This document shows, in pieces, positions 6,916 through 13,966 of a stretch of DNA of 15,994 nucleotides; position 1 is the first letter of the stretch; the number at the start of each line of letters is the position of its first letter. The notes under the pieces are model-generated. The model was not told the origin of the DNA and searched no databases. It worked only from the letters and a program-made list of their open reading frames with translations. Origin of the DNA: an uncultured Erysipelotrichaceae bacterium (GTDB lineage: Bacteria; Bacillota_I; Bacilli_A; Erysipelotrichales; Erysipelotrichaceae). Made by a program: the position numbers and the translations under genes. The stretch covers positions 1 to 15,994 of the forward strand of contig CAJUGR010000031.1 in assembly GCA_910586285.1 (NCBI GenBank), written 5' to 3'.

Positions 6916-8580
6916 ATGTGTAAATACATATTTGTCAGTGGTGGGGTTGTTTCAGGTTTAGGAAAGGGTATCACAGCTGCCTCATTAGGTCGATTGTTAA
7001 AAAATCGCGGTATTAAGGTGACGGCGCAAAAACTAGATCCGTATATCAATGTGGATCCGGGTACGATGAGTCCCTATCAGCATGGGGAAGTCTTCGTCAC
7101 AGAAGACGGCAGTGAAACCGATTTGGATCTAGGGCACTATGAACGTTTTATGGATGAAAATCTGAATCGCTATTCCAATCTTACAACCGGAAAGGTTTAT
7201 TGGAATGTTTTGAACAAAGAACGGGAAGGAAAATATCTCGGTGAAACGGTTCAGGTCATTCCGCATATCACCGATGAAATTAAGCATCATATCTACATGG
7301 CTGCCAACCAAATCAAAGCAGAGGTTTTAATTACAGAAATCGGTGGAACGGTCGGTGATATTGAAAGTCAGCCGTACTTGGAAGCAATTCGACAGGTTGC
7401 ACAGGAACAGGGAAAAGAGAATTGTCTGTTTATTCATGTCACTTTGGTACCGTATATTGCCGGCAGTTGTGAATATAAATCCAAACCGACGCAGCATTCC
7501 GTCAAAGAACTACAATCCTATGGAATCATGCCGGACATGATCGTAGCACGTTGTGAAACTTCCTTACCGGAAAGTATCATAAAAAAAATATCGCTGTTTT
7601 GTAATATCACACCGGAATGCGTCATTGAAAACATCGATTTACCCTCTTTGTATGAAGTCACAGTGATGTTAGAAAAACAAAGCTTTGCGCGCATAGTGTG
7701 TGAAAAACTACGACTATCGGCGCAGCCGGTTGATCTGAAAGAATGGAATGCAATGTTACAGCGGATCAAAAACTGTAAAAAAAGTATCACGATTGCGTTG
7801 ATCGGTAAATATGTACAACTTCATGATGCCTATTTATCAGTCGTAGAAGCACTCAATCACGGTGGATTTGAAAATGAGCGGAAAATCCATATCCTGTGGA
7901 TAGACAGTGAATCCTTGGAACATGAGGATCCTGATACGATGTTAGCGAAAGCCGATGGCATTTTGATTCCCGGCGGGTTTGGTGATCGCGGTATCGAGGG
8001 AAAAATCATCGCTGCTCAATATGCCCGTGAACATCAAATACCGTTTTTGGGTATCTGTTTGGGAATGCAGATTGCCAGTATTGAGTTTGCGCGTCATGTG
8101 CTTGGCTATGATGATGCCGACTCTTATGAATTTCATCCAGACAGTACCCATCGTATCATCGATTTTATGAGTGATCAAAGTGATACGATTCGTAAAGGCG
8201 GAACGATGCGTTTGGGCGCTTATCCATGTCATATCAAAGCCAACAGTCGCATGTACGAGGCATATGGTCAAACGGAAATTCGTGAACGTCATCGCCATCG
8301 CTATGAATTTAATAATGATTATCGGAAAGCATTTATTGCACACGGTATGAATATTGTCGGTACTTCTATGGATGAGACGTTAGTGGAAGCGGTGGAGATC
8401 AGTGATCATCCCTTTTATATCGGGGTCCAATTTCATCCTGAATTTAAGAGTCGACCAAACCGTGCCCATCCGCTGTTTGCGGCATTTGTGACCGCGGCAT
8501 GTGATCATGAGCAGAAAAAAACGAAGCCTAGTAGCAAAGAAGTCACCTTTTCTCATGGCGATAGAAATGCGGATTTTTAA
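6916..8580 (+). CDS. pyrG: CTP synthase (glutamine-hydrolysing)
   Basis: This 554-residue cytoplasmic enzyme converts UTP to CTP with ATP and glutamine. The N-terminal synthetase domain shows SGGVVSGLGKGITAAS (8-23), GSETDLDLGHYERF, EIGGTVGDIESQPYLEA and KSKPTQHSVKELQ. The C-terminal class I amidotransferase domain shows GGFGDRGIEGK, GICLGMQ with nucleophile Cys381, and QFHPEF with His507 and Glu509. The ATG at 6916, four bases after the regulator's stop codon, is preceded by GAAGGAAGG and gives the standard MCKYIFVSGG start; an in-frame ATG at 6871 would add 15 non-family residues. A lysine-rich tail of about 20 residues follows the usual family end. No promoter or terminator separates it from the ANTAR gene, so it probably belongs to the same transcript, which is unusual for pyrG. 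Function is certain; co-transcription is inferred. Confidence 0.97.
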   Translation: MCKYIFVSGGVVSGLGKGITAASLGRLLKNRGIKVTAQKLDPYINVDPGTMSPYQHGEVFVTEDGSETDLDLGHYERFMDENLNRYSNLTTGKVYWNVLNKEREGKYLGETVQVIPHITDEIKHHIYMAANQIKAEVLITEIGGTVGDIESQPYLEAIRQVAQEQGKENCLFIHVTLVPYIAGSCEYKSKPTQHSVKELQSYGIMPDMIVARCETSLPESIIKKISLFCNITPECVIENIDLPSLYEVTVMLEKQSFARIVCEKLRLSAQPVDLKEWNAMLQRIKNCKKSITIALIGKYVQLHDAYLSVVEALNHGGFENERKIHILWIDSESLEHEDPDTMLAKADGILIPGGFGDRGIEGKIIAAQYAREHQIPFLGICLGMQIASIEFARHVLGYDDADSYEFHPDSTHRIIDFMSDQSDTIRKGGTMRLGAYPCHIKANSRMYEAYGQTEIRERHRHRYEFNNDYRKAFIAHGMNIVGTSMDETLVEAVEISDHPFYIGVQFHPEFKSRPNRAHPLFAAFVTAACDHEQKKTKPSSKEVTFSHGDRNADF

Positions 8581-8640
8581 ATATGTTTTTACAGATCGTA
8601 GGATTAAGAAAGAAATGTGAGAAACTGGGTGAGGTTGTTA

Positions 8641-10092
8641 ATGAAATCAATAAAACAAGTATTTAATGATGCTCAAGTAATCAATAAGAATGAGATCCAT
8701 GAAGAATGCGGTGTCTTTGGCGTGTATGGCGTAGAAGATGCGGCTGTGTTCACATATTATGGTCTGCATGCGCTTCAACATCGCGGTCAAGAGGGATGTG
8801 GTATTGCTGCCATGGATCATAACCAAATGGAAATTCACAAAGGCAAAGGATTGGTTAGCGAAGTATTTCATGATCCGCGAATGGCAGAATTAACAGGGGA
8901 TATTGCGATTGGTCATGTACGCTATTCAACCGCCGGCGGTAATGAAATGGCCAATATTCAGCCACTGTTTGCCAATTTGCTTCAACATCAATTCGCTGTG
9001 GTTCACAATGGACAAATAGTCAATGCCAAAGAATTGCGCATGCGCTTGGAAAAACAGGGAAGCATCTTTCAGGGTACCAGTGACAGTGAAATTATCCTGC
9101 ATTTGATCCAACGATCGAAAGGCAGTTTTTTAACAAGAATTAAAAATGCTTTTCGCCAGTTAGAGGGGGCTTATGCTTGTTTAATTTTATGTGAAGAGGG
9201 TATATTTGCGATACGTGATCATCATGGATTACGCCCTTTATCGTATGCACAATTACATGATGGTTACATCATCAGTTCGGAAAGCTGTGCTTTTGATATG
9301 TTAAATGCCGATATACCGCACGATATCAAACCGGGCGAAATCATATGGTTTCATCGTGAGGGCATTCATAAGGACTGTTATCGCATCGCTGAGGGCTGTC
9401 ATTTATGTGCGATGGAGTATATTTATTTTGCCCGTCCCGACAGCGTCTTGGATGGTATTAACGTACATGAGGCCAGGGTTAAGACCGGAATATGCATGGC
9501 CAAAAAAGATCGTGATCGTAATCTGACAGCGGATATTGTCATCGGGGTACCGGATTCTTCCATTTCCGCAGCCATTGGCTATGCCAAGGAAAGCGGGTTG
9601 CCTTATGAAATCGGATTGATCAAAAACCGCTACGTAGGCAGAACCTTCATTCAGCCGACCCAAAAACAGCGGGAACGCGGGGTACGAATGAAGCTTTCCG
9701 CAATCAGAGCCATTGTAGCCGACAAACGCGTAGTACTAATTGATGATTCTATTGTGCGGGGAACCACTTCCCGGCGCATTGTGCAATTATTAAAAGAAGC
9801 AGGCGCCAAAGCTGTTCATGTGCGTATCGCTTCACCGCCGATTATTTATCCGTGTTTCTACGGTGTGGATACGTCAAGTTTTGAGGAATTGATTTGTACC
9901 CGTATGAACTGTGATGAATTGAATCAATTTTTAAAGGCAGACTCTCTTCAGTTTATGGGGATTGCGGATCTCATCGAATCCTATCACAGTAATTCGTTAT
10001 GCGTTGCATGTTTTAACGGTCAATATGCGACCAAACTGTTTTCATATGGTGAGATTATCAATACTTATCAAAACAATCCAATAAAGAAATAA
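8641..10092 (+). CDS. purF: Amidophosphoribosyltransferase
   Basis: This 483-residue enzyme catalyses the first committed step of purine synthesis, converting PRPP and glutamine to phosphoribosylamine. It is the Bacillus-type Fe-S enzyme. The nucleophile is Cys23 in EECGVFGVYG, so a 22-residue propeptide must be cleaved (11 in B. subtilis). Other features are HRGQEGCG, GHVRYSTAG, HNGQIVNA and the PRPP loop VVLIDDSIVRGTT (364-376). The cluster cysteines are Cys256 (LCAMEYIYFARPDS), Cys405 (YPCFYGVD) and Cys454/Cys457 (CVACFNGQ), matching the B. subtilis cluster and oxygen-sensitive turnover. The ATG at 8641 has GGTGAGG six bases upstream; an in-frame ATG at 8617 lacks a good site. There are 60 bases after pyrG with no terminator or promoter I can defend, so it may be the last gene of the glnA transcript. 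It converges on purB. Confidence 0.96.
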   Translation: MKSIKQVFNDAQVINKNEIHEECGVFGVYGVEDAAVFTYYGLHALQHRGQEGCGIAAMDHNQMEIHKGKGLVSEVFHDPRMAELTGDIAIGHVRYSTAGGNEMANIQPLFANLLQHQFAVVHNGQIVNAKELRMRLEKQGSIFQGTSDSEIILHLIQRSKGSFLTRIKNAFRQLEGAYACLILCEEGIFAIRDHHGLRPLSYAQLHDGYIISSESCAFDMLNADIPHDIKPGEIIWFHREGIHKDCYRIAEGCHLCAMEYIYFARPDSVLDGINVHEARVKTGICMAKKDRDRNLTADIVIGVPDSSISAAIGYAKESGLPYEIGLIKNRYVGRTFIQPTQKQRERGVRMKLSAIRAIVADKRVVLIDDSIVRGTTSRRIVQLLKEAGAKAVHVRIASPPIIYPCFYGVDTSSFEELICTRMNCDELNQFLKADSLQFMGIADLIESYHSNSLCVACFNGQYATKLFSYGEIINTYQNNPIKK

Positions 10093-10113
10093 ATGTGTAT
10101 GATCATTTTATCT

Positions 10114-10153
10114 AAAAAAAAGACATGAAACTAGAATGTGCCATGCCTTTTTT
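10114..10153. terminator. Bidirectional terminator between purF and purB
   Basis: An A-run followed by GACATG (10114-10127) pairs with CATGCC followed by a T-run (10142-10153), with one A/C mismatch and a loop of about 14 bases. Read on either strand it gives a hairpin followed by at least six T, so it can end both purF (+) and purC-purB (-) transcripts. Confidence 0.78.
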
Positions 10154-10170
10154 CTTATATTGATAGGAAA

Positions 10171-11604
10171 TTATATTTTAATTTCAGCGTGAATGCCGAG
10201 ACTGCCTTCTTCCTTTGCCAATAGTGGCGCAATGACATCACGATGATATTCTTCAACCTGTTGGATACTGCGACCGACAAACTTACCGGGATCCATCAAA
10301 GCCTTTAATTGTGCTTCATCCATCGGGAAGATGGGGTCCTGTGCAATACGCTGAATTAAATCGTTTTCTTTTCCTTCTTCTTTGACTAATTTTGCTGCTT
10401 CCATACTATGCACCCGAATGGCCTCATGCAACTCCTGACGATCGCCACCCATGGTGACACAATCCATTAAGATGGTTTCGGTGGCCATGAAAGGAAGTTC
10501 TTTTTCTAAATGGCTTTTGATTACATTGGGGTAAACGACCATGTTTTCACTGATATTCAAATACAAATCCAAAATGCCGTCAATCGCTAGGAAGGCTTCC
10601 GGGATCGCAATTCGTTTATTGGCAGAATCATCCAGTGTACGCTCAAACCATTGTGTAGCGGCGGTGAGGGAAGGGTTGATCGCATCGCTAATGACATAAT
10701 TGGCCAATGCGGCAATGCGTTCACTGCGCATCGGATTGCGCTTATAAGCCATCGCACTGGATCCGATCTGATGCTTTTCAAACGGTTCTTCAACCTCTTT
10801 TAAATGCTGTAATAAACGTATATCATTGGAGAATTTATGCGCACTTTGAGCTATCCCGCAAAGAGCATTAACAATACGACTGTCCACCTTACGCGAATAG
10901 GTTTGACCGCTGACGTGATAACATTCATCATACCCCATCTTCTGTGCGATGCGCTCATCCAATGCTTTCACTTTATCGCTGTTCTGATGAAACAGCTCCA
11001 TAAAGCTTGCCTGGGTACCGGTGGTACCTTTACATCCCAACAGTTTCTTATGCGCCAACAAGAAGTCCAGTTCTTCCAAATCCAACATCAGATCCTGCAT
11101 CCACAGCGTAGCACGTTTTCCCAGTGTTGTCGGTTGTGCCGGCTGAAAATGAGTAAAAGCCAAAATAGGCAGATCTTTATATTTTAAAGAAAAATCTGAT
11201 AAACGACTAATCACATTGATCAGCTTTTTACGCACCAACGCTAAGGCTTCATGCATGATGATCAAATCGGTATTATCTCCGACATAACAAGAGGTCGCAC
11301 CCAAATGAATGATCCCTTTTGCTTTGGGACATTGACATCCATATGCATATACATGACTCATGACATCGTGTCTCACTTCAGCTTCCCGTGCTTTTGCGAC
11401 TTCATAATTAATATCATCCCGATGCGCAATCAACTCATCAATTTGCTCCTGTGTAATATCCAAGCCCAATTCTTTTTCGCTTTCCGCCAAGGCGATCCAC
11501 AGCCGCCGCCAAGTTTTAAACTTCTTATCGGCAGAAAACAAGTACTGCATTTGCGAACTGGCATAGCGTTGTGCAAGAGGACTTTCATATCGATCGTTTG
11601 CCAT
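10171..11604 (-). CDS. purB: Adenylosuccinate lyase
   Basis: This 477-residue lyase of the fumarase/aspartase superfamily acts twice in purine synthesis: SAICAR to AICAR, and adenylosuccinate to AMP, each releasing fumarate. The three family regions are visible: HDVMSHVYAY (79-88), THFQPAQPTTLGKRA (151-165), and the signature GSSAMAYKRNP (281-291), whose loop carries the catalytic serine. The ATG at 11604 has AGGTG six bases upstream and gives MANDRYESPL; a GTG three codons earlier (11613) overlaps that ribosome binding site. Its length and sequence fit the longer PurB class rather than the roughly 430-residue B. subtilis type. It follows purC by 20 bases on the same strand and shares its promoter. 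Confidence 0.95.
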   Translation of the reverse strand: MANDRYESPLAQRYASSQMQYLFSADKKFKTWRRLWIALAESEKELGLDITQEQIDELIAHRDDINYEVAKAREAEVRHDVMSHVYAYGCQCPKAKGIIHLGATSCYVGDNTDLIIMHEALALVRKKLINVISRLSDFSLKYKDLPILAFTHFQPAQPTTLGKRATLWMQDLMLDLEELDFLLAHKKLLGCKGTTGTQASFMELFHQNSDKVKALDERIAQKMGYDECYHVSGQTYSRKVDSRIVNALCGIAQSAHKFSNDIRLLQHLKEVEEPFEKHQIGSSAMAYKRNPMRSERIAALANYVISDAINPSLTAATQWFERTLDDSANKRIAIPEAFLAIDGILDLYLNISENMVVYPNVIKSHLEKELPFMATETILMDCVTMGGDRQELHEAIRVHSMEAAKLVKEEGKENDLIQRIAQDPIFPMDEAQLKALMDPGKFVGRSIQQVEEYHRDVIAPLLAKEEGSLGIHAEIKI

Positions 11605-11624
11605 TATATTCACCTGTACCTTTC

Positions 11625-12329
11625 TTAAATACCAAGACGGCGATAGACTTCCAGATACGCTTCTTCCACATTGCCCATATCACGACGGAAGCGATCTTTA
11701 TCTAAGCGAGAATGGGTATGAATATCCCATAAGCGACATGTATCCGGAGATATTTCATCCGCTAAAATGATGGAATCATGATAGCGGCCGAACTCCAGTT
11801 TGAAATCAACAAGTTCAATATCAATCGTTTGGAAATAGGCGATGAGTGTTTCGTTGACAAGGAAAGCCAATCGTTCAATTTCTGTAAGTTCCGCTTCACT
11901 TGCCAAGCCCAAAGCCAATGCATGAAAACGATTGATCAAAGGATCACCCAAATCATCATTCTTATAGGAAAATTCTAAGGTTGCACATTTTAATTCGCTG
12001 CCTTCTTTAACACCATAGCGTTTGGAAAAACTGCCGCAAGCCTTATTGCGAATAATGACTTCCAAGGGAACGATATCCACTTTTTTGACGATGGTATCCC
12101 GTTCACTGAGTTCTTTTACATAATGAGTCGGAATGCCTTTTTCTTCCAGTATCTTCATTAAATAATTACTCATGCGGTTATTGACAACACCTTTACCGAC
12201 AATAGTACCTTTCTTTTCACCGTTGAATGCTGTCGCATCATCCTTGTAGGAAACAAGAACTTCATCTTCATGATCAGTAGCGAAAACTCGTTTTGCTTTT
12301 CCTTCATAGATCATTTCTTTATTCATCAT
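11625..12329 (-). CDS. purC: SAICAR synthetase (phosphoribosylaminoimidazole-succinocarboxamide synthase)
   Basis: This 234-residue enzyme ligates aspartate to CAIR with ATP, giving the substrate of PurB, the next gene. Family features are the start motif IYEGKAKRVF, SYKDDATAFNGEKKG, VPLEVIIRNKACGSFSKRYG followed by VKEG, and near the end LVDFKLEFG and ILADEISPDTCRLWD. The length is normal for the family (about 240). The ATG at 12329 has AGGAGG nine bases upstream; a second ATG follows at once. It is the first gene of a purC-purB transcript with a strong promoter about 50 bases upstream. The two genes encode consecutive steps, while purF is in the converging operon. The rest of the purine pathway is not in this window. 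Confidence 0.96.
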   Translation of the reverse strand: MMNKEMIYEGKAKRVFATDHEDEVLVSYKDDATAFNGEKKGTIVGKGVVNNRMSNYLMKILEEKGIPTHYVKELSERDTIVKKVDIVPLEVIIRNKACGSFSKRYGVKEGSELKCATLEFSYKNDDLGDPLINRFHALALGLASEAELTEIERLAFLVNETLIAYFQTIDIELVDFKLEFGRYHDSIILADEISPDTCRLWDIHTHSRLDKDRFRRDMGNVEEAYLEVYRRLGI

Positions 12330-12384
12330 TTTGTTTGCCCTCCTGTAAAATGATTCCTTTTGTGAGCCGTTTTAAGCCTTGCAC

Positions 12385-12413
12385 ATTATAGCATAATCCA
12401 TCATAAATGTTAA
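12385..12413 (-). promoter_or_regulatory. Sigma-A promoter of purC-purB
   Basis: On the minus strand the -35 is TTAACA (12408-12413), then a 17-base spacer and a perfect TATAAT -10 (12385-12390), preceded by TG one base upstream (extended -10). The untranslated leader is about 50 bases, with no purine riboswitch or leader terminator visible, so any control is probably at the DNA level. Confidence 0.8.
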
Positions 12414-12420
12414 GATTAAC

Positions 12421-12452
12421 CGTAATGATTACGATGGCAAAATTGTAATCAT
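12421..12452. repeat. Inverted repeats upstream of purC -35, candidate operator
   Basis: CGTAATGATTACG (12421-12433) is a 13-base palindrome with one central base. Part of it, ATGATTAC (12425-12432), is repeated inverted as GTAATCAT (12445-12452) after 12 bases. The array begins eight bases upstream of the purC -35, where a transcription factor could act. It does not resemble the B. subtilis PurBox (CCGAAC core). The binding protein is unknown. Confidence 0.45.
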
Positions 12453-12471
12453 AAACTCTTGTTTTTCGGGC

Positions 12472-12516
12472 ACACTAGTGTACTGTGAATAGGCAAACAT
12501 TCTATCACGATGGAAT
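12472..12516. repeat. Palindromes ahead of the galE promoter, candidate operators
   Basis: ACACTAGTGT (12472-12481) is a perfect 10-base palindrome. A second imperfect inverted repeat, ATTC-ATC...GAT-GAAT (12499-12516), runs into the first base of the galE -35 hexamer. A repressor bound there could block galE transcription. No regulator gene lies next to it, and palindromes this short can occur by chance. Confidence 0.3.
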
Positions 12517-12544
12517 TGTGAGGAAACTAGATGAGTGGTATAAT
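12516..12544 (+). promoter_or_regulatory. Sigma-A promoter of galE
   Basis: A -35 TTGTGA (12516-12521), a 17-base spacer and a perfect TATAAT -10 (12539-12544) with an extended TGG just before it. Transcription should start near 12551, leaving a short leader containing GGAGGA (12560-12565). Confidence 0.75.
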
Positions 12545-12572
12545 ATTAAAATGAAATATGGAGGAAATGAAA

Positions 12573-13571
12573 ATGAAAATATTAGTAACAGGAGGAAGTG
12601 GCTATATCGGTTCGCATACGAGCGTAGAATTAATCAATGCCGGCTATGAAGTTATTATCGTGGATAATTTTTTCAATTCACAGCCGGAGGTCATTGACAG
12701 AATTGAACAGATTACTCATAAAAGACCGCTATGCTATGAAGGTAATGTTTGTGATCGGCAGGTATTGGAGAAAATTTTTCAGGAACACAATATTGACGCG
12801 GCTATTGATTTTGCGGCTTATAAAGCGGTAGGGGAAAGTGTCAGTAAACCGCTGATGTATTATCAAAACAACTTGAATGCACTCATGACGCTATGTGAGG
12901 TTATGCAGGAACATGATTGTAAAAATCTTGTTTTTTCTTCCAGCGCAACCGTCTATGGCGACCCGGAAAGTGTGCCGATCAGTGAGGAATCATCTTTATC
13001 GGTAACCAATCCTTACGGTGCCACAAAACTGTATGGGGAAGCAATTTTACAGTATTTACATATTGCCGATCCACAATGGAGTATTGCAATTTTGCGTTAC
13101 TTCAATCCGATTGGTGCGCATTCCAGCGGTTTGATCGGGGAAAATCCCAATGATATCCCTAATAATTTGATGCCTTATATCTGTAAGGTTGCATCCGGTG
13201 AATTACCATATTTGAATGTATTTGGCGATGATTATCCGACTCATGATGGAACCGGAGTGCGTGACTATATTCATGTGGTGGATTTGGCCATCGGTCATAT
13301 CGCAGCGTTAAAGACGATTTGTGATACCCACAATATTGATGTGTTTAATTTGGGAACGGGTACCGGTTACAGCGTATTGGATATGGTTCATGCCTATGAA
13401 ACGATCAATCAAGTGAAGGTACCGTATCGCATTACCAAGCGTCGTCCCGGAGATATTGCCGAGTGCTATGCCGATACGAGCAAAGCAGAGCGTGTTTTGC
13501 ATTGGAGGGCAGAGCGCACCTTGGAAGAGATGTGTAAGGATGCCTATCGTTTCATTAATCATCAAGTATAA
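12573..13571 (+). CDS. galE: UDP-glucose 4-epimerase
   Basis: This 332-residue extended short-chain dehydrogenase interconverts UDP-glucose and UDP-galactose with bound NAD. It shows the nucleotide-binding GGSGYIGS (7-14), the catalytic Ser124 in SSSATVYG, and Tyr148-x-x-x-Lys152 in NPYGATK. It also shows the GalE-typical RYFNPIGAH, LMPYI and DGTGVRDYIHVVDLA. The start at 12573 gives MKILVTGGSG with GGAGGA seven bases upstream; ATGs at 12558 and 12567 overlap or crowd that site. It is transcribed alone from a promoter divergent from purC. No convincing terminator follows before the next gene, so some read-through is possible. It probably supplies UDP-galactose for cell-surface or spore polysaccharides as well as galactose use, but nothing in the sequence decides this. 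Confidence 0.95.
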   Translation: MKILVTGGSGYIGSHTSVELINAGYEVIIVDNFFNSQPEVIDRIEQITHKRPLCYEGNVCDRQVLEKIFQEHNIDAAIDFAAYKAVGESVSKPLMYYQNNLNALMTLCEVMQEHDCKNLVFSSSATVYGDPESVPISEESSLSVTNPYGATKLYGEAILQYLHIADPQWSIAILRYFNPIGAHSSGLIGENPNDIPNNLMPYICKVASGELPYLNVFGDDYPTHDGTGVRDYIHVVDLAIGHIAALKTICDTHNIDVFNLGTGTGYSVLDMVHAYETINQVKVPYRITKRRPGDIAECYADTSKAERVLHWRAERTLEEMCKDAYRFINHQV

Positions 13572-13595
13572 ACCTTACCAAACGATCCATACTGT
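13566..13595 (+). promoter_or_regulatory. Sigma-E-like promoter candidate ahead of the 83-residue gene
   Basis: GTATAAA (13566-13572) and CATACTGT (13588-13595) are separated by 15 bases. They resemble the sporulation sigma-E pattern (ATA-containing -35, about 14-15 bases, then a -10 close to CATACAnT). The -35 overlaps the galE stop codon. The same GTATAA...CATA arrangement occurs ahead of spoIVA. Confidence 0.4.
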
Positions 13596-13668
13596 AAAGG
13601 AACGATAACACAAGGAATCGAAGCGGAACATCACATATTCTTCTTCATTCAACAGGTGGTGAAATGGT

Positions 13669-13920
13669 ATGGATATCGAGCAGCGTTGTGCAGTATTACA
13701 GCGATTAAATCAATTATTTTGTCAATATGAAGATCAATATGATCTTGTCATGGAACAAATGGGGCAGGAAGTCATAACCGATGATTTTTTTGAAGATCTT
13801 TATGATATTTTATATGACTTCCTTTTTGATGAAATGAAACTGCTGGCACGGTTGATGAAACTCATGGAATGGAAAATCGGTCAATCCGAGGACAAAATAG
13901 CGCAAAACAGGTATAATTAA
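13669..13920 (+). CDS. Small acidic protein of unknown function, possibly sporulation-linked
   Basis: I do not recognise this 83-residue protein. It is acidic in the middle and probably mostly helical, with an unusual aromatic/acidic stretch (DDFFEDLYDILYDFLFDE, about residues 38-55) followed by KLLARLMKLMEWKIG. No signal peptide or membrane segment is evident. It has two cysteines (7 and 18). The ATG at 13669 has AGGTGG about nine bases upstream, a usable but not ideal spacing. It lies between galE and spoIVA on the same strand, 46 bases before spoIVA, and both it and spoIVA have similar sigma-E-like promoter candidates. This suggests mother-cell expression in sporulation. The coding call rests on the open frame, the ribosome binding site and position. 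No function can be given. Confidence 0.65.
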   Translation: MDIEQRCAVLQRLNQLFCQYEDQYDLVMEQMGQEVITDDFFEDLYDILYDFLFDEMKLLARLMKLMEWKIGQSEDKIAQNRYN

Positions 13921-13939
13921 AAATTCTCCCACATAGATT
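13911..13939 (+). promoter_or_regulatory. Sigma-E-like promoter candidate of spoIVA
   Basis: GTATAAT (13911-13917), a 14-base spacer and CATAGATT (13932-13939) fit the sigma-E pattern. In B. subtilis spoIVA is a sigma-E gene. The start would fall near 13946, just ahead of the GGGAGGA ribosome binding site (13951-13957). The -35 overlaps the end of the small upstream gene. Confidence 0.5.
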
Positions 13940-13966
13940 AAAGTGATCAAGGGAGGATTTATTTCT

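Noticed and set aside
7942..8343. Antisense open frame of 133 codons inside pyrG
   Set aside because: It is a shadow of the conserved pyrG amidotransferase domain, with no recognisable domain.
10837..11628. Two + strand open frames (116 and 125 codons) opposite purB
   Set aside because: They are antisense to the well-conserved purB and its signature regions, and show no recognisable protein features.
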